Part shown: positions 1 to 7,995 of the stretch, piece by piece
How the letters are laid out: every line of letters starts with the position of its first letter
Numbering within the stretch: position 1 is the first letter of the stretch
NCBI RefSeq assembly: GCF_000282515.1
Contig: NZ_AKJD01000015.1
Location: forward strand, 1 to 64,000
DNA length: 64,000 nt
Reading direction: 5' to 3'
Source of the DNA: Pseudomonas sp. GM80
GTDB lineage: Bacteria; Pseudomonadota; Gammaproteobacteria; Pseudomonadales; Pseudomonadaceae
Translations under genes and position numbers: made by a program
The notes under the pieces: model-generated
The model's database searches: none
What the model saw: only the letters and a program-made list of their open reading frames with translations
What the model was told of the DNA's origin: nothing

Positions 1-2
1 GT

Positions 3-41
3 CTTGGCGTGTCTTTTAAACGATGGTGTTTAAAAGCCAAG
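3..41. repeat. A/T-rich inverted repeat with a one-sided bulge
   Basis: Arms CTTGGC (3-8) and TTTTAAAC (14-21) pair with GTTTAAAA (28-35) and GCCAAG (36-41). Five unpaired bases (9-13) sit on the left side and a six-base loop in the middle. It lies downstream of the lipoprotein gene ending at 118, so it could be a transcript-end hairpin or an operator belonging to a gene left of the window. There is no clean T-run, so neither role is settled. Confidence 0.4.
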
Positions 42-117
42 GATAGCAGTCTCCGGCATGGCCATAGACGGGTGGAAATACACCGTGATCTGCACGTTAA
101 ACAACAAAGCCGCGGTA

Positions 118-777
118 CTAGCGACGAAGCCCTGCATACGATTGCCGCAGATCACTGGCCCAGCCATCCAGCACGACTTTGACGTCATCGGCCGTCAGCA
201 CTTGTTGGTCGTTTTCCAGTGCCACACCCTTGCCCTTGCGCACCACTTCGGCGATCACTTCGCCGGTCGAACCGTCTTCGAACGACACCTCGGTGGCGAT
301 TTCACTGTCCTGATCGCGGATGCCGGCAGCGGTACTCACTCCGGCCGCCACTAACGTGACCGGCAACCATTCATAAAAGCGCAAGCCCTGAGTGCTGGTG
401 GCGACCTGAGTGATGGCGGGGCGCACGACCAATGTGTCCGGTCCCGGCTGATTGACCAGGTGCAAGACCTTGCCCAATTCCAGCCTGAGCGCCGCGTCGT
501 AGTAGTCGGTGACGCCGGCGAGGGTGCTCAGCGGGATGCGCTTGGTCGGCTCGGCACTCGGGTAAAACTGGCTTGGCGCCAGGTACACCTGAGTGTAGCG
601 AGCCCTCGCCAGGGCCGGGCTGACCCACGCCAGCAGCGGTTGACCGGATGGCGACTGACGCTCGCTCAACACGCTGTAGTCATGCAGAAACCCGGTGTGT
701 TCGACCTTTTGATTGCTGCAGGCCGACAAACTCAGCGAGGCGCTGCACAACACGGTCATCAGGCAATGGCTTCTCAT
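118..777 (-). CDS. DUF3313 family lipoprotein
   Basis: 219-residue outer-membrane-type lipoprotein. The N-terminus has a signal sequence ending in the lipobox LSAC, so the mature protein would begin at Cys20. The rest fits the DUF3313 family: GFLHDYSVLS just after the lipobox, QPGPDTLVVRPAIT in the middle, and a C-terminal DGWASDLRQSY segment. The family function is unknown. The ATG overlaps the stop of the upstream 104-residue gene (TGATG), which indicates translational coupling, so I use this internal start rather than the long upstream extension. A two-component system lies on the other side of the divergent promoter gap and is a plausible controller (inference). Confidence 0.85.
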   Translation of the reverse strand: MRSHCLMTVLCSASLSLSACSNQKVEHTGFLHDYSVLSERQSPSGQPLLAWVSPALARARYTQVYLAPSQFYPSAEPTKRIPLSTLAGVTDYYDAALRLELGKVLHLVNQPGPDTLVVRPAITQVATSTQGLRFYEWLPVTLVAAGVSTAAGIRDQDSEIATEVSFEDGSTGEVIAEVVRKGKGVALENDQQVLTADDVKVVLDGWASDLRQSYAGLRR

Positions 778-1091
778 CAACGCGCTGCCTGCTGCTTGGG
801 TGTGCTGTGATCCGAGCACTCGATGTGCAACTGGCCGTGGCGCATGATCCATTCGACAAGGTCGGCGGCCGCGATGCTGTGCACGTACTCGACCCAATGC
901 GCACTGGTCGGGCTGAATTGCTCGAAGTAGCGGCGCAGCACGATCCGGCTCTGATCGCCCGACACGCCCAGGCACGATTCCTGAAACACCACCGGCGTGT
1001 CGGGGCCGAGCGCGGCCGTGCGCTGGCTGAGGATCAAGGGACGGTTGCTGTGCTGTCCCTCGGTGCAATGGCTGTTGTTCAATACCTTCAT
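777..1091 (-). CDS. small hypothetical protein upstream of DUF3313 lipoprotein
   Basis: 104-residue protein of unrecognised family. It begins MKVLNNSHC and contains a QESCLG segment and a hydrophobic HWVEYVHSIAAADLVEWI stretch, without a clear signal peptide or full membrane span. The start is supported by a strong GAGGGGG ribosome-binding site just upstream (about 1098-1104). The stop overlaps the ATG of the lipoprotein gene by one base, so the two form an operon. It faces the response-regulator gene across a 147-base divergent gap. Evidence for reality is the RBS plus the coupled overlap; the function is unknown. Confidence 0.7.
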   Translation of the reverse strand: MKVLNNSHCTEGQHSNRPLILSQRTAALGPDTPVVFQESCLGVSGDQSRIVLRRYFEQFSPTSAHWVEYVHSIAAADLVEWIMRHGQLHIECSDHSTPKQQAAR

Positions 1092-1238
1092 GCGAACCCC
1101 CTCGATTGGAATGGCTGCAGAATGCGCGAGAGGTTTTGCCAGACGATGTCCGCTTGATGTCTGGCGTGCAGGAATGTTGCTCGATTGAAATAAATGACCC
1201 GGGCGGCGAAATGGCTTTAGATAGCCTCTTTTTGGTCC

Positions 1239-1961
1239 ATGGATCCTGTAACCGTGAGCAGACTGTTGTTCGTCGACGATGACGTGGAAATTCTCGCGCT
1301 GCTGAAGAAGTTCTTTGTTCAGCACGGCTATGACGTCGACGTGGCGCCCCACGGCGAGGCCATGTGGGCGTCGATCGCCGAGCAGCGCCCGGACACGATC
1401 ATTCTCGATCTGATGATGCCCGGCGAAGGCGGTTTGAGCCTGTGCCAGAAGGTCCGGGCGCAGATGGCCATTCCGATCATCATGCTCACCGCCATGGCTG
1501 AGCTCAGCGACCGCATTGTCGGGCTGGAACTGGGCGCAGACGATTACCTGACCAAACCGTTCGCCCCGCAGGAACTGCTCGCCCGGGTACGCGCCTTGCA
1601 GCGTCGCGCGGGCGAGCAGCGAGCGGCGGTCGAGCCTTCGCGGCCGGTGATCGCCTTCGCCGGTTGGCATCTGGACATCACCTGCCGCGAATTACGTTCA
1701 CCGCAAAACGTGATGATTCCGCTGTCCGGCGGTGAGTTCGATTTGCTCGTGGTGTTTCTCGACCATCCGCAGCGCATCCTCACCCGCGAACAGTTGATCG
1801 ACCTGACCCACGGCCAGGGCCACGACGCGTTTGATCGCAGCATCGATGTGCAGGTCAGCCGTCTGCGCCGCAAGATCGAACCGGACAGCAAGCGCCCGGA
1901 CCTGATCCGTACCGTGCGTAACGGCGGCTATATGTTCACGGCCAAGGTCACGCGCTCGTGA
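1239..1961 (+). CDS. OmpR-family response regulator
   Basis: 240-residue DNA-binding response regulator. The receiver domain (about residues 8-120) shows the acidic pocket D13-D14-D15, phosphoacceptor D57 in LDLMMPG, T84 and K106 in LTKPF. The C-terminal winged helix (about 140-236) ends in the family-typical DVQVSRLRRKIE...IRTVRNGGYMF arrangement. The stop overlaps the GTG of the kinase gene (GTGA), so both are co-translated. Regulator and kinase resemble OmpR/EnvZ-type pairs, but the signal is not evident. The divergent lipoprotein operon is the nearest candidate target (inference). Confidence 0.95.
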   Translation: MDPVTVSRLLFVDDDVEILALLKKFFVQHGYDVDVAPHGEAMWASIAEQRPDTIILDLMMPGEGGLSLCQKVRAQMAIPIIMLTAMAELSDRIVGLELGADDYLTKPFAPQELLARVRALQRRAGEQRAAVEPSRPVIAFAGWHLDITCRELRSPQNVMIPLSGGEFDLLVVFLDHPQRILTREQLIDLTHGQGHDAFDRSIDVQVSRLRRKIEPDSKRPDLIRTVRNGGYMFTAKVTRS

Positions 1962-3286
1962 TTCGCCGACTGTTACCGGGCGACACTCTCAGCCGTCGGA
2001 TTGCCCTGACCATCGTCGCAGCGATGCTCGCCTCACTGGCGCTGAACGCGCTGTTCGTGCAGGTCGCCGGCATCTGGGCGCGCCCGCCCATTGAACGCAC
2101 GGGCCTGCTTGAGCAGATTGCCGCGACCTCGCGGGTGATCGAGGCGGCGCCCGTCAGCCTGCGCCCGCAACTGGCGGACGCGGCGAGCAGCGCCATGCTG
2201 CAAGTGTCGTGGAAAGCGCAGCGCGCCGACTTCGATCTGCCCAATGACGGCGTTCGCGTCGAAGCGAGCCGGGTGCCGGTGCTGCAACAACTGCTCGGCG
2301 GCGATCGCAAGATCGAAGCCTTCAACCCTGACGACTGGCCGCGCAACAATCCCCGTGCGCATTACGCAGCGCTGGTGCAACTGGCGGACGGCAGTTGGTT
2401 GTCCTTTATTCCGCCTGAACGCAGCTGGGGTCTGGAGCTGGGCACGCGGATCGCAATCATCATCGCCCTGGGCCTGATCGCGACCTTTTTGGTCGCCTGG
2501 ATCGCCACCCGGCAACTGGCCAATCCGTTGCAACGTTTCTCCCGTGCAGCGCGGCGATTCGGCACGGACCTGCGGGCGCCACCGATCAAGATCGAAGGGC
2601 CCCACGAAATTCGCCAGGCCATCGTCGCGTTCAACACCATGCAGGCGCAGATTCAGCACTTTATTGCCGAGCGCACCCACATGCTGGCGTCGATCTCGCA
2701 TGATTTGCGCGCACCATTGACGCGCATGCGCCTGCGCAGCGAATTCATGGAAGACCTCGATCACCAGCGCAAGCTGATTCGCGATGTCGAAGAAATGCAG
2801 TCGATGATCAACGCTGCACTGGCGTTCTTTCGAGAAGACACGCACCGCGAGCCAAGCACCGCGTTCGACCTGTCGGAGCTGCTGCAAACCATCATTGATG
2901 ACTATCGAGATCAGCAGATTGAGGTCGATTTCAGCGGCCCGGCGCATCTGGTGTACGACGGCCGACCGCTGGGCATCAAACGGGTGATCGTCAATCTGCT
3001 GGAGAACGCAGTGAAGTACGCGCAGCAGCCGCGCATTGCGTTGCGCGCTGATGAGTATTCGATTTGCATTGAAGTCAGTGACACCGGCCCCGGTATACCC
3101 GAGGGCGCGCTGGAGCAGGTATTCGATCCGTTCTTTCGCCTGGAAGCTTCGCGCAACCGCGACACCGGGGGCGTTGGTCTTGGGCTGTCGGCGGCGCGCG
3201 CGATCGTGCGTGAACAGGGGGGCGAGCTGACGCTGAACAATCGTCACGGCGCAGGGTTGTTGGCGCGAGTCGAGCTGCCGCAATAA
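1958..3286 (+). CDS. EnvZ-type sensor histidine kinase
   Basis: 442-residue inner-membrane kinase starting with GTG, overlapping the regulator stop by four bases. Membrane segments at about 14-37 and 163-182 bracket a periplasmic sensor region of about 125 residues that I cannot assign. A HAMP-like linker (about 183-240) is followed by the H-box SISHDLRAPLTR with phosphoacceptor His248, the N-box NLLENAVKYA (Asn350), the G1 box DTGPGIP and the G2 box GVGLGLS. It should autophosphorylate and pass phosphate to D57 of the adjacent regulator. Confidence 0.95.
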   Translation: MIRRLLPGDTLSRRIALTIVAAMLASLALNALFVQVAGIWARPPIERTGLLEQIAATSRVIEAAPVSLRPQLADAASSAMLQVSWKAQRADFDLPNDGVRVEASRVPVLQQLLGGDRKIEAFNPDDWPRNNPRAHYAALVQLADGSWLSFIPPERSWGLELGTRIAIIIALGLIATFLVAWIATRQLANPLQRFSRAARRFGTDLRAPPIKIEGPHEIRQAIVAFNTMQAQIQHFIAERTHMLASISHDLRAPLTRMRLRSEFMEDLDHQRKLIRDVEEMQSMINAALAFFREDTHREPSTAFDLSELLQTIIDDYRDQQIEVDFSGPAHLVYDGRPLGIKRVIVNLLENAVKYAQQPRIALRADEYSICIEVSDTGPGIPEGALEQVFDPFFRLEASRNRDTGGVGLGLSAARAIVREQGGELTLNNRHGAGLLARVELPQ

Positions 3287-3373
3287 CGAAAGGGTTGCGA
3301 ATACCTTGAAACACTTTGAAACATTCGTGCGCTGCGGGCGGTCAACAGCTCACATCCCGCACAAGAAGCGTCC

Positions 3374-4558
3374 ATGAAAACCCCGCGTCCCTCCGCCCGA
3401 CTTGAACCGCTGTCGCAACTGCGCAATCTGAAAATGGCCCGCTCGGCGCACGCTTATGTACGCGGCAGCACCGTGCAATTTTACGAGTGGCTGCACAGCC
3501 AACCGGGCCGCAGCCTGCCCAAAGGCCCGGCGGTGTGGATCTGCGGCGATTGCCATGCCGGCAATCTCGGCCCGACCGGGGATCTCAAAGGGCAGATCGA
3601 CATTCATATTCGCGACCTCGACCAGACCGTCATCGGCAACCCGGCGCATGATCTGGTGCGCTTGGCACTGTCGCTGGCCACGGCGGCGCGGGGCTCGGAC
3701 CTGCCCGGCGTGGCGACCGCACGCATGCTCGAAGAAATGATGCGTGGCTACGAGCAAGCCTTTGTCGGTGATCTGGATGAAGACCCGCCACGGCCGGCGC
3801 AAGTCAAAGCCGGCATGCGCAGTGCCGTGCAGCGCACCTGGAAGCATTTGGCCGAGGAGCGCATCGAAAGCACCAAACCGACCATTCCATTGGGCAAACA
3901 GTTCTGGGCGCTGTCGCGCGATGAACGCGCTGCATTGAAAACCCTCTGCGCCACGCCGGAAATCCATACGCTGGTGACGTCGTTGAAGGGCCGCTCAAAG
4001 GATGATCGGGTGAAAATGCTTGACTCGGCATATTGGGTAAAAGGCTGCAGTTCGTTGGGGCTCAAGCGTTATGCCGTGCTGCTGGGCGTGGGCAAGGGCG
4101 ATGACGAGGAATATTGCCTGCTCGATATCAAGGAAGCCGTCGGTGCCGCCGCCCCCCGTGCCGCCCGAGCGGCCATGCCCCGCGATAACGGCAGGCGCGT
4201 AGTCGAAGGCGCGCGGTTTTTATCGCCCGGGCTGGGCAATCGGATGCTGGCGACACGCATGCTTGATCACGGCTTTTTTGTTCGCGAGTTGCTGCCGCAG
4301 GACATGAAGCTGGAACTGGATCAGTTGAGTCAGCGCGATGCGATGCTCGCGGCCGGCTATCTGGCGCGGGTCGTCGGCGTGGCACATGCGCGGCAGATGG
4401 ATCTGGCCACCCGATCCGAGTGGATGGCGGATTTGCAAACCTGTCGTTCGAAACGTCTGGACGCGCCTTCCTGGCTGTGGACCAGCGTCGTGCAACTGGT
4501 CGGCAATCATGAAAAGGGCTATTTGGAACATTGTCGGCGGTACGCGCTACAGCATTGA
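3374..4558 (+). CDS. DUF2252 family protein
   Basis: 394-residue cytoplasmic protein of the DUF2252 family, whose members have an aminoglycoside-phosphotransferase/kinase-like look. Visible signatures are GDCHAGNLG (58-66), resembling the catalytic HxDxxxxN loop, and RDLDQT (80-85), resembling the metal-binding DFD-type motif. Near the C-terminus HARQMD and the WTSVVQLVGNHEKGYLEHCR tail are also typical. Substrate unknown. It lies 87 bases after the kinase gene on the same strand and converges with the GlxA-type regulator, leaving only 13 bases between stops. Confidence 0.85.
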   Translation: MKTPRPSARLEPLSQLRNLKMARSAHAYVRGSTVQFYEWLHSQPGRSLPKGPAVWICGDCHAGNLGPTGDLKGQIDIHIRDLDQTVIGNPAHDLVRLALSLATAARGSDLPGVATARMLEEMMRGYEQAFVGDLDEDPPRPAQVKAGMRSAVQRTWKHLAEERIESTKPTIPLGKQFWALSRDERAALKTLCATPEIHTLVTSLKGRSKDDRVKMLDSAYWVKGCSSLGLKRYAVLLGVGKGDDEEYCLLDIKEAVGAAAPRAARAAMPRDNGRRVVEGARFLSPGLGNRMLATRMLDHGFFVRELLPQDMKLELDQLSQRDAMLAAGYLARVVGVAHARQMDLATRSEWMADLQTCRSKRLDAPSWLWTSVVQLVGNHEKGYLEHCRRYALQH

Positions 4559-4571
4559 CTGGCGCGTCGGG

Positions 4572-5690
4572 CTATTGGGCCAGTCCCGCCAAGGCAATGC
4601 CCAACGGCTGGGCCCCAACTGCCGTGGTGGCTTTCATTTCGCTGCGGTAGCCGTTTGGGCTGGTGCCCAAGTGTTTTTGGAACGCGCGGCGCATGCGTTC
4701 CTCCCGGCCAAAACCCGCTGTTTCGGCAATGCGTTTGATCGGCTCGCTAGTGGTTTTGAGTAACCGAGTGGCCGTTTCCAGACGCAGGTTCTCCACCGCT
4801 TGCGCCGGTGTTTCGCCAGTGGCGGCAACGTAGGCGCGGGCAAAATGGCGCGGGCTCATGCCGAACTGTTCAGCCAGTCGCTCAACGCGCAGGTCACCGT
4901 TCAGATTCGCCGCAATCCACGCATGCAGCCGCGCCAAACGCACGTCCGGATCGGTGCGCAAGGCGTTGGACTGGGCATTAAGCGAGGCGCTCAGTTGCGG
5001 CTGCTCCGCGCCGCGCCAGAGAAATACCGTGAAATACCGCGCCAGCGTCAGCGCCGCTTGCGCGCCAAGGTCTTGCTCGACCAGCCCCAGCGCCAGATCA
5101 ATCCCGGCGGTTGCGCCGCCGCACGTCCACAGATTGCCGTCGTGCAGGTACAGCGCCTCGGTCTGGCAATGTACCGCCGGGTAGCGCACCTGCAATTCGG
5201 CGGCAAATTTCCAGTGCGTCACCACTTGCCGGCCATCGAGTAACCCGGCGGCCGCCAAGGCAAAGGCACCCGTACCGATCGAACAGAGGCGGCGGATCTG
5301 CGCTGAACGCGCACGCAGCCATTCACAGGCCTGTTCGTCAGCTTCCAGCGCGGCCATTCCCGGGCCTCCGGCGACGATCAACGTGTCGATCTGCGGGGCC
5401 ATCTGATCGATCTGTGCAAGTGAGCAGGTCGCGACGCTGATGCCGGAGATCGACAAGACCTCGCCACCCTGCGGCGACGCCATCAGCAAGCGATAGGGCG
5501 GTTGACTGCTGAAAGCGCCGCCCAACACACGCGGTATCGCAGCGAAGACCTCCAACGGCCCGGCCGCATTCAGCAACAACAGATCATCGAAGGCCAACAC
5601 CACGACGGTGCGGACCGGCTGCGGCGGGGTGTCCACCATGGCAGCAAAGGAGGGGTGTTTGGCATGGAGCGGCACGGCGGGCCTCGACAT
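4572..5690 (-). CDS. GlxA-family AraC-type transcriptional regulator
   Basis: 372-residue regulator with an N-terminal DJ-1/PfpI-like amidotransferase fold (about 28-200) and a C-terminal AraC helix-turn-helix pair (about 265-355, with FGMSPRHFARAYVAATGETP and IAETAGFGREERMRRAF). The DJ-1 elbow carries Cys136 in LCSIGTGAFAL. Such regulators usually sense small metabolites and activate divergent catabolic genes. Only 33 bases separate its start from the sulfonate-type binding-protein gene, so their promoters must overlap into each other's coding regions. An internal ATG at 5639 is an alternative start; neither has a strong RBS. Confidence 0.9.
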   Translation of the reverse strand: MSRPAVPLHAKHPSFAAMVDTPPQPVRTVVVLAFDDLLLLNAAGPLEVFAAIPRVLGGAFSSQPPYRLLMASPQGGEVLSISGISVATCSLAQIDQMAPQIDTLIVAGGPGMAALEADEQACEWLRARSAQIRRLCSIGTGAFALAAAGLLDGRQVVTHWKFAAELQVRYPAVHCQTEALYLHDGNLWTCGGATAGIDLALGLVEQDLGAQAALTLARYFTVFLWRGAEQPQLSASLNAQSNALRTDPDVRLARLHAWIAANLNGDLRVERLAEQFGMSPRHFARAYVAATGETPAQAVENLRLETATRLLKTTSEPIKRIAETAGFGREERMRRAFQKHLGTSPNGYRSEMKATTAVGAQPLGIALAGLAQ

Positions 5691-5723
5691 ACTGAATTCA
5701 ACGCAAAAAACGAGGCCACGACA

Positions 5724-6710
5724 ATGCCGGTAAAACCCGCGACTGCCAAGTATTCACTCACCCGTCATCTCGGCCAGTGCCTGCAAGCACTATTGTGCTG
5801 TGCGACTTTGTTGTTGGCGGTGCCGGCGGCCGAGGCAGCGTTGAAAGTCGGTGACCAAAGCGGTTTGACCCAAGCGTTGCTGAAGGCATCGGGGCAAGAC
5901 CAAGGCATCACCTATGCATTGTCGTGGCATCCGTTTCTGGCCGGCACGACCTTGCTCGAAGCGCTGAGCGCCGGGGCAATCGATGCCGGTGTCGTCGGCA
6001 ATGCGCCGCCGGTGTTCGCTCAGGCGGGAGGCTATGACGTGCGCATCGTCGGGGTGGCCAGCGGCGCGCAAAACAACAATGCGCTGCTGGTGCCGCAAGG
6101 TTCGACCGTTACGCAAGTCGCCGACCTCAAGGGCCAACGCATTGCCGTGGCCAAGGGCAGCAGCGGCCACTATCTGTTGCTGGCGGCGCTGCATCAAGCG
6201 GGCCTGACGCCACGCGATGTCAGCATCGCCTATGTCAGCCCGGTGGATGCGCAAAATGCCTTTGCCAGCGGCAAACTCGAGGGTTGGGCGGTGTGGTATC
6301 CGTTTGTGGGCCAGGCCACGTCACGCGGCGCACGGGTTTTGGTGGACGGCAGTGCCTGGCCGGAAACCGGGCTGAATTTCACCGTCGCCAGCCTCAAGGC
6401 CCTGAATGATCCACAACGGGCAGCGCAATTGGGCGATCTGCTCGGCAGACTGGCCCGTGCCCAAGCGTGGGCCACTGCGCACCCGCAGGCGTGGGCCGAA
6501 GTGTTCGCGCAAACCACCCGACTCCCCGTGGCGCTGGTGCAAGAGATGCTCGCGCAACAGGACCTGCATTACGTGCCGATCGAATCATCGGTGATCCATT
6601 CGCAGCAGCAATTGGCCGATATGTTCGCCAGCGAACGGCTGATTCCACGACCGTTGCAGGTCGAGCAGATCTTCGACGACCGTTTCAACAGCGCCTTGCC
6701 CACCCCCTGA
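5724..6710 (+). CDS. aliphatic sulfonate-type ABC transporter substrate-binding protein
   Basis: 328-residue periplasmic protein of the SsuA/TauA/NMT1 fold. The signal peptide ends around LLLAVPAAEA, followed by LKVGDQSGL. Fold marks include FLAGTTLLEALSAGAIDAG (the usual G.P.LEAL..G.ID.G element), ADLKGQRIAVAKGSSGHYLL and GKLEGWAVWYPF. I chose the ATG after cgagg (5711-5715) because it puts the signal peptide at the N-terminus. No permease or ATPase gene accompanies it; instead an arylsulfotransferase-fold protein and a TonB receptor follow, so it either borrows a distant SsuBC/AtsBC system or acts as a sensor protein. Confidence 0.9.
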   Translation: MPVKPATAKYSLTRHLGQCLQALLCCATLLLAVPAAEAALKVGDQSGLTQALLKASGQDQGITYALSWHPFLAGTTLLEALSAGAIDAGVVGNAPPVFAQAGGYDVRIVGVASGAQNNNALLVPQGSTVTQVADLKGQRIAVAKGSSGHYLLLAALHQAGLTPRDVSIAYVSPVDAQNAFASGKLEGWAVWYPFVGQATSRGARVLVDGSAWPETGLNFTVASLKALNDPQRAAQLGDLLGRLARAQAWATAHPQAWAEVFAQTTRLPVALVQEMLAQQDLHYVPIESSVIHSQQQLADMFASERLIPRPLQVEQIFDDRFNSALPTP

Positions 6711-6774
6711 CAACCCTTTCTGTTCACCGTGCCGCTTTGCTGGCGGCCGGGACTCACACGCCTGGAGAAAAGCC

Positions 6775-7893
6775 ATGCCTAACCTCGAAACCACCACCCT
6801 CAAGCGGCGCAAAACCGGCCTGATCACTGTCGACCATGCCCGCAGCGCTGGCGGCTACACGCTGTTCGCCCCGCAAACGGCGCAGGGCAATGTGTTCCTC
6901 ATCGACCTCGATGGCGAGGTCGTCCATCGCTGGAAACTGCCACAACGCCCTGGCCGCGACGCGGTGATCCTGCGCAACGGCAACCTCGGTTACAACGGCA
7001 ACCATCCGGATTCACCGGACCTGTTTCCGGGCTGGTCGGTGTGGCACGGCGGCGCGTTCAGCGAAGTGACACCGCAAGGCGAAGTGGTTTGGGAACACAC
7101 GGATCTGCTGCACCACCACGATGCGCAATGGCTCGACAACGGCCATCTGCTCTACACCACCGTCGAGCCTTTAAGTGCAGAGCTGGCCCGGCGCGTGGTC
7201 GGCGGCATTCCCGGCAGCGAAGCACCGGGCGGGGTGATTTACGCCGACGTGGTCAAGGAAGTCGATCGCCAGGGCAACGTAGTCTGGGAGTGGCGCAGCT
7301 GGGAACACCTGCGCCCTGAGGATTATCCGTTGCACGAATGCTTCGAACGTCACCACTGGCCGATGACCAATGCGGTGACGCCCGGTCGCGACGGCAAAGT
7401 GATCCTCAGCCTGCGCAGCGTTTCGTCGGTGATTGCCGTGCAACGCGGCAGTGGCGAAGTGTTATGGCGTCTCGGCCACGATCTGGTCGCGCAGCAACAT
7501 TGCCCGAGTGAACTGGAAAACGGCAACGTACTGGTATTCGACAACGGCATCTTCCGCCCGCACGTGAGCATGCCGCACTCGCGCATTCTCGAAATCAACC
7601 CGTCGACGCAGCGCATCGAATGGCAATACGCCGACACGCCGGGCTACGCCTTTTTCACCCCGTTCATGGGCGGCGCACAGCGTTTGCACAACGGCAACAC
7701 GCTGATCACCGAGGCCAACTTCGGCCGATTGTTCGAAGTCACTCAGGCCGGTGAAGTGGTCTGGGAATACGTCAATCCGCACTTCGCGACCTATCCCGAT
7801 GCGGCCTCGCAACGTTATCTGCCGGGCGCCAACAACGCGATATTCCGTGCCCACCGTTATCAGCGCGCAGACCTGCCATGGCTGCGTGACTGA
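6775..7893 (+). CDS. arylsulfotransferase (ASST)-fold protein, likely sulfur compound metabolism
   Basis: 372-residue protein of the arylsulfotransferase family, a beta-propeller. Repeated blades show the pattern V.RW/VVWE plus LxNGN: NVFLIDLDGEVVHRWKLP, LRNGNLGYNG, GEVVWEHTD, LDNGHLLY, LENGNVLVFDNG, LHNGNTLITE and GEVVWEYVNP. Histidines that could hold the transferred sulfate occur in LLHHHDAQW and ERHHWPMTNAV. I see no signal peptide, unlike periplasmic AssT enzymes, so it is probably cytoplasmic. The RBS is GGAGAA. It lies between the sulfonate-type binding protein and the TonB receptor. Substrate and direction of reaction cannot be read from sequence. Confidence 0.8.
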   Translation: MPNLETTTLKRRKTGLITVDHARSAGGYTLFAPQTAQGNVFLIDLDGEVVHRWKLPQRPGRDAVILRNGNLGYNGNHPDSPDLFPGWSVWHGGAFSEVTPQGEVVWEHTDLLHHHDAQWLDNGHLLYTTVEPLSAELARRVVGGIPGSEAPGGVIYADVVKEVDRQGNVVWEWRSWEHLRPEDYPLHECFERHHWPMTNAVTPGRDGKVILSLRSVSSVIAVQRGSGEVLWRLGHDLVAQQHCPSELENGNVLVFDNGIFRPHVSMPHSRILEINPSTQRIEWQYADTPGYAFFTPFMGGAQRLHNGNTLITEANFGRLFEVTQAGEVVWEYVNPHFATYPDAASQRYLPGANNAIFRAHRYQRADLPWLRD

Positions 7894-7995
7894 ACACCTA
7901 CACATCCACCGCAACGATCACGCTCACGCACGCCACGCGCAGCGAAGTATCGACTCCTCTCGAAGAGCGGCTCCTCGCCGCTCCAGGAACCACCG

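Noticed and set aside
777-1670. 297-codon minus frame running through the response-regulator gene
   Set aside because: Only its last 104 codons, with their own RBS, make sense; the upstream part is antisense to the regulator.
2033-3283. Long minus-strand open frame opposite the sensor kinase
   Set aside because: Composition and lack of RBS indicate an antisense shadow in GC-rich DNA.
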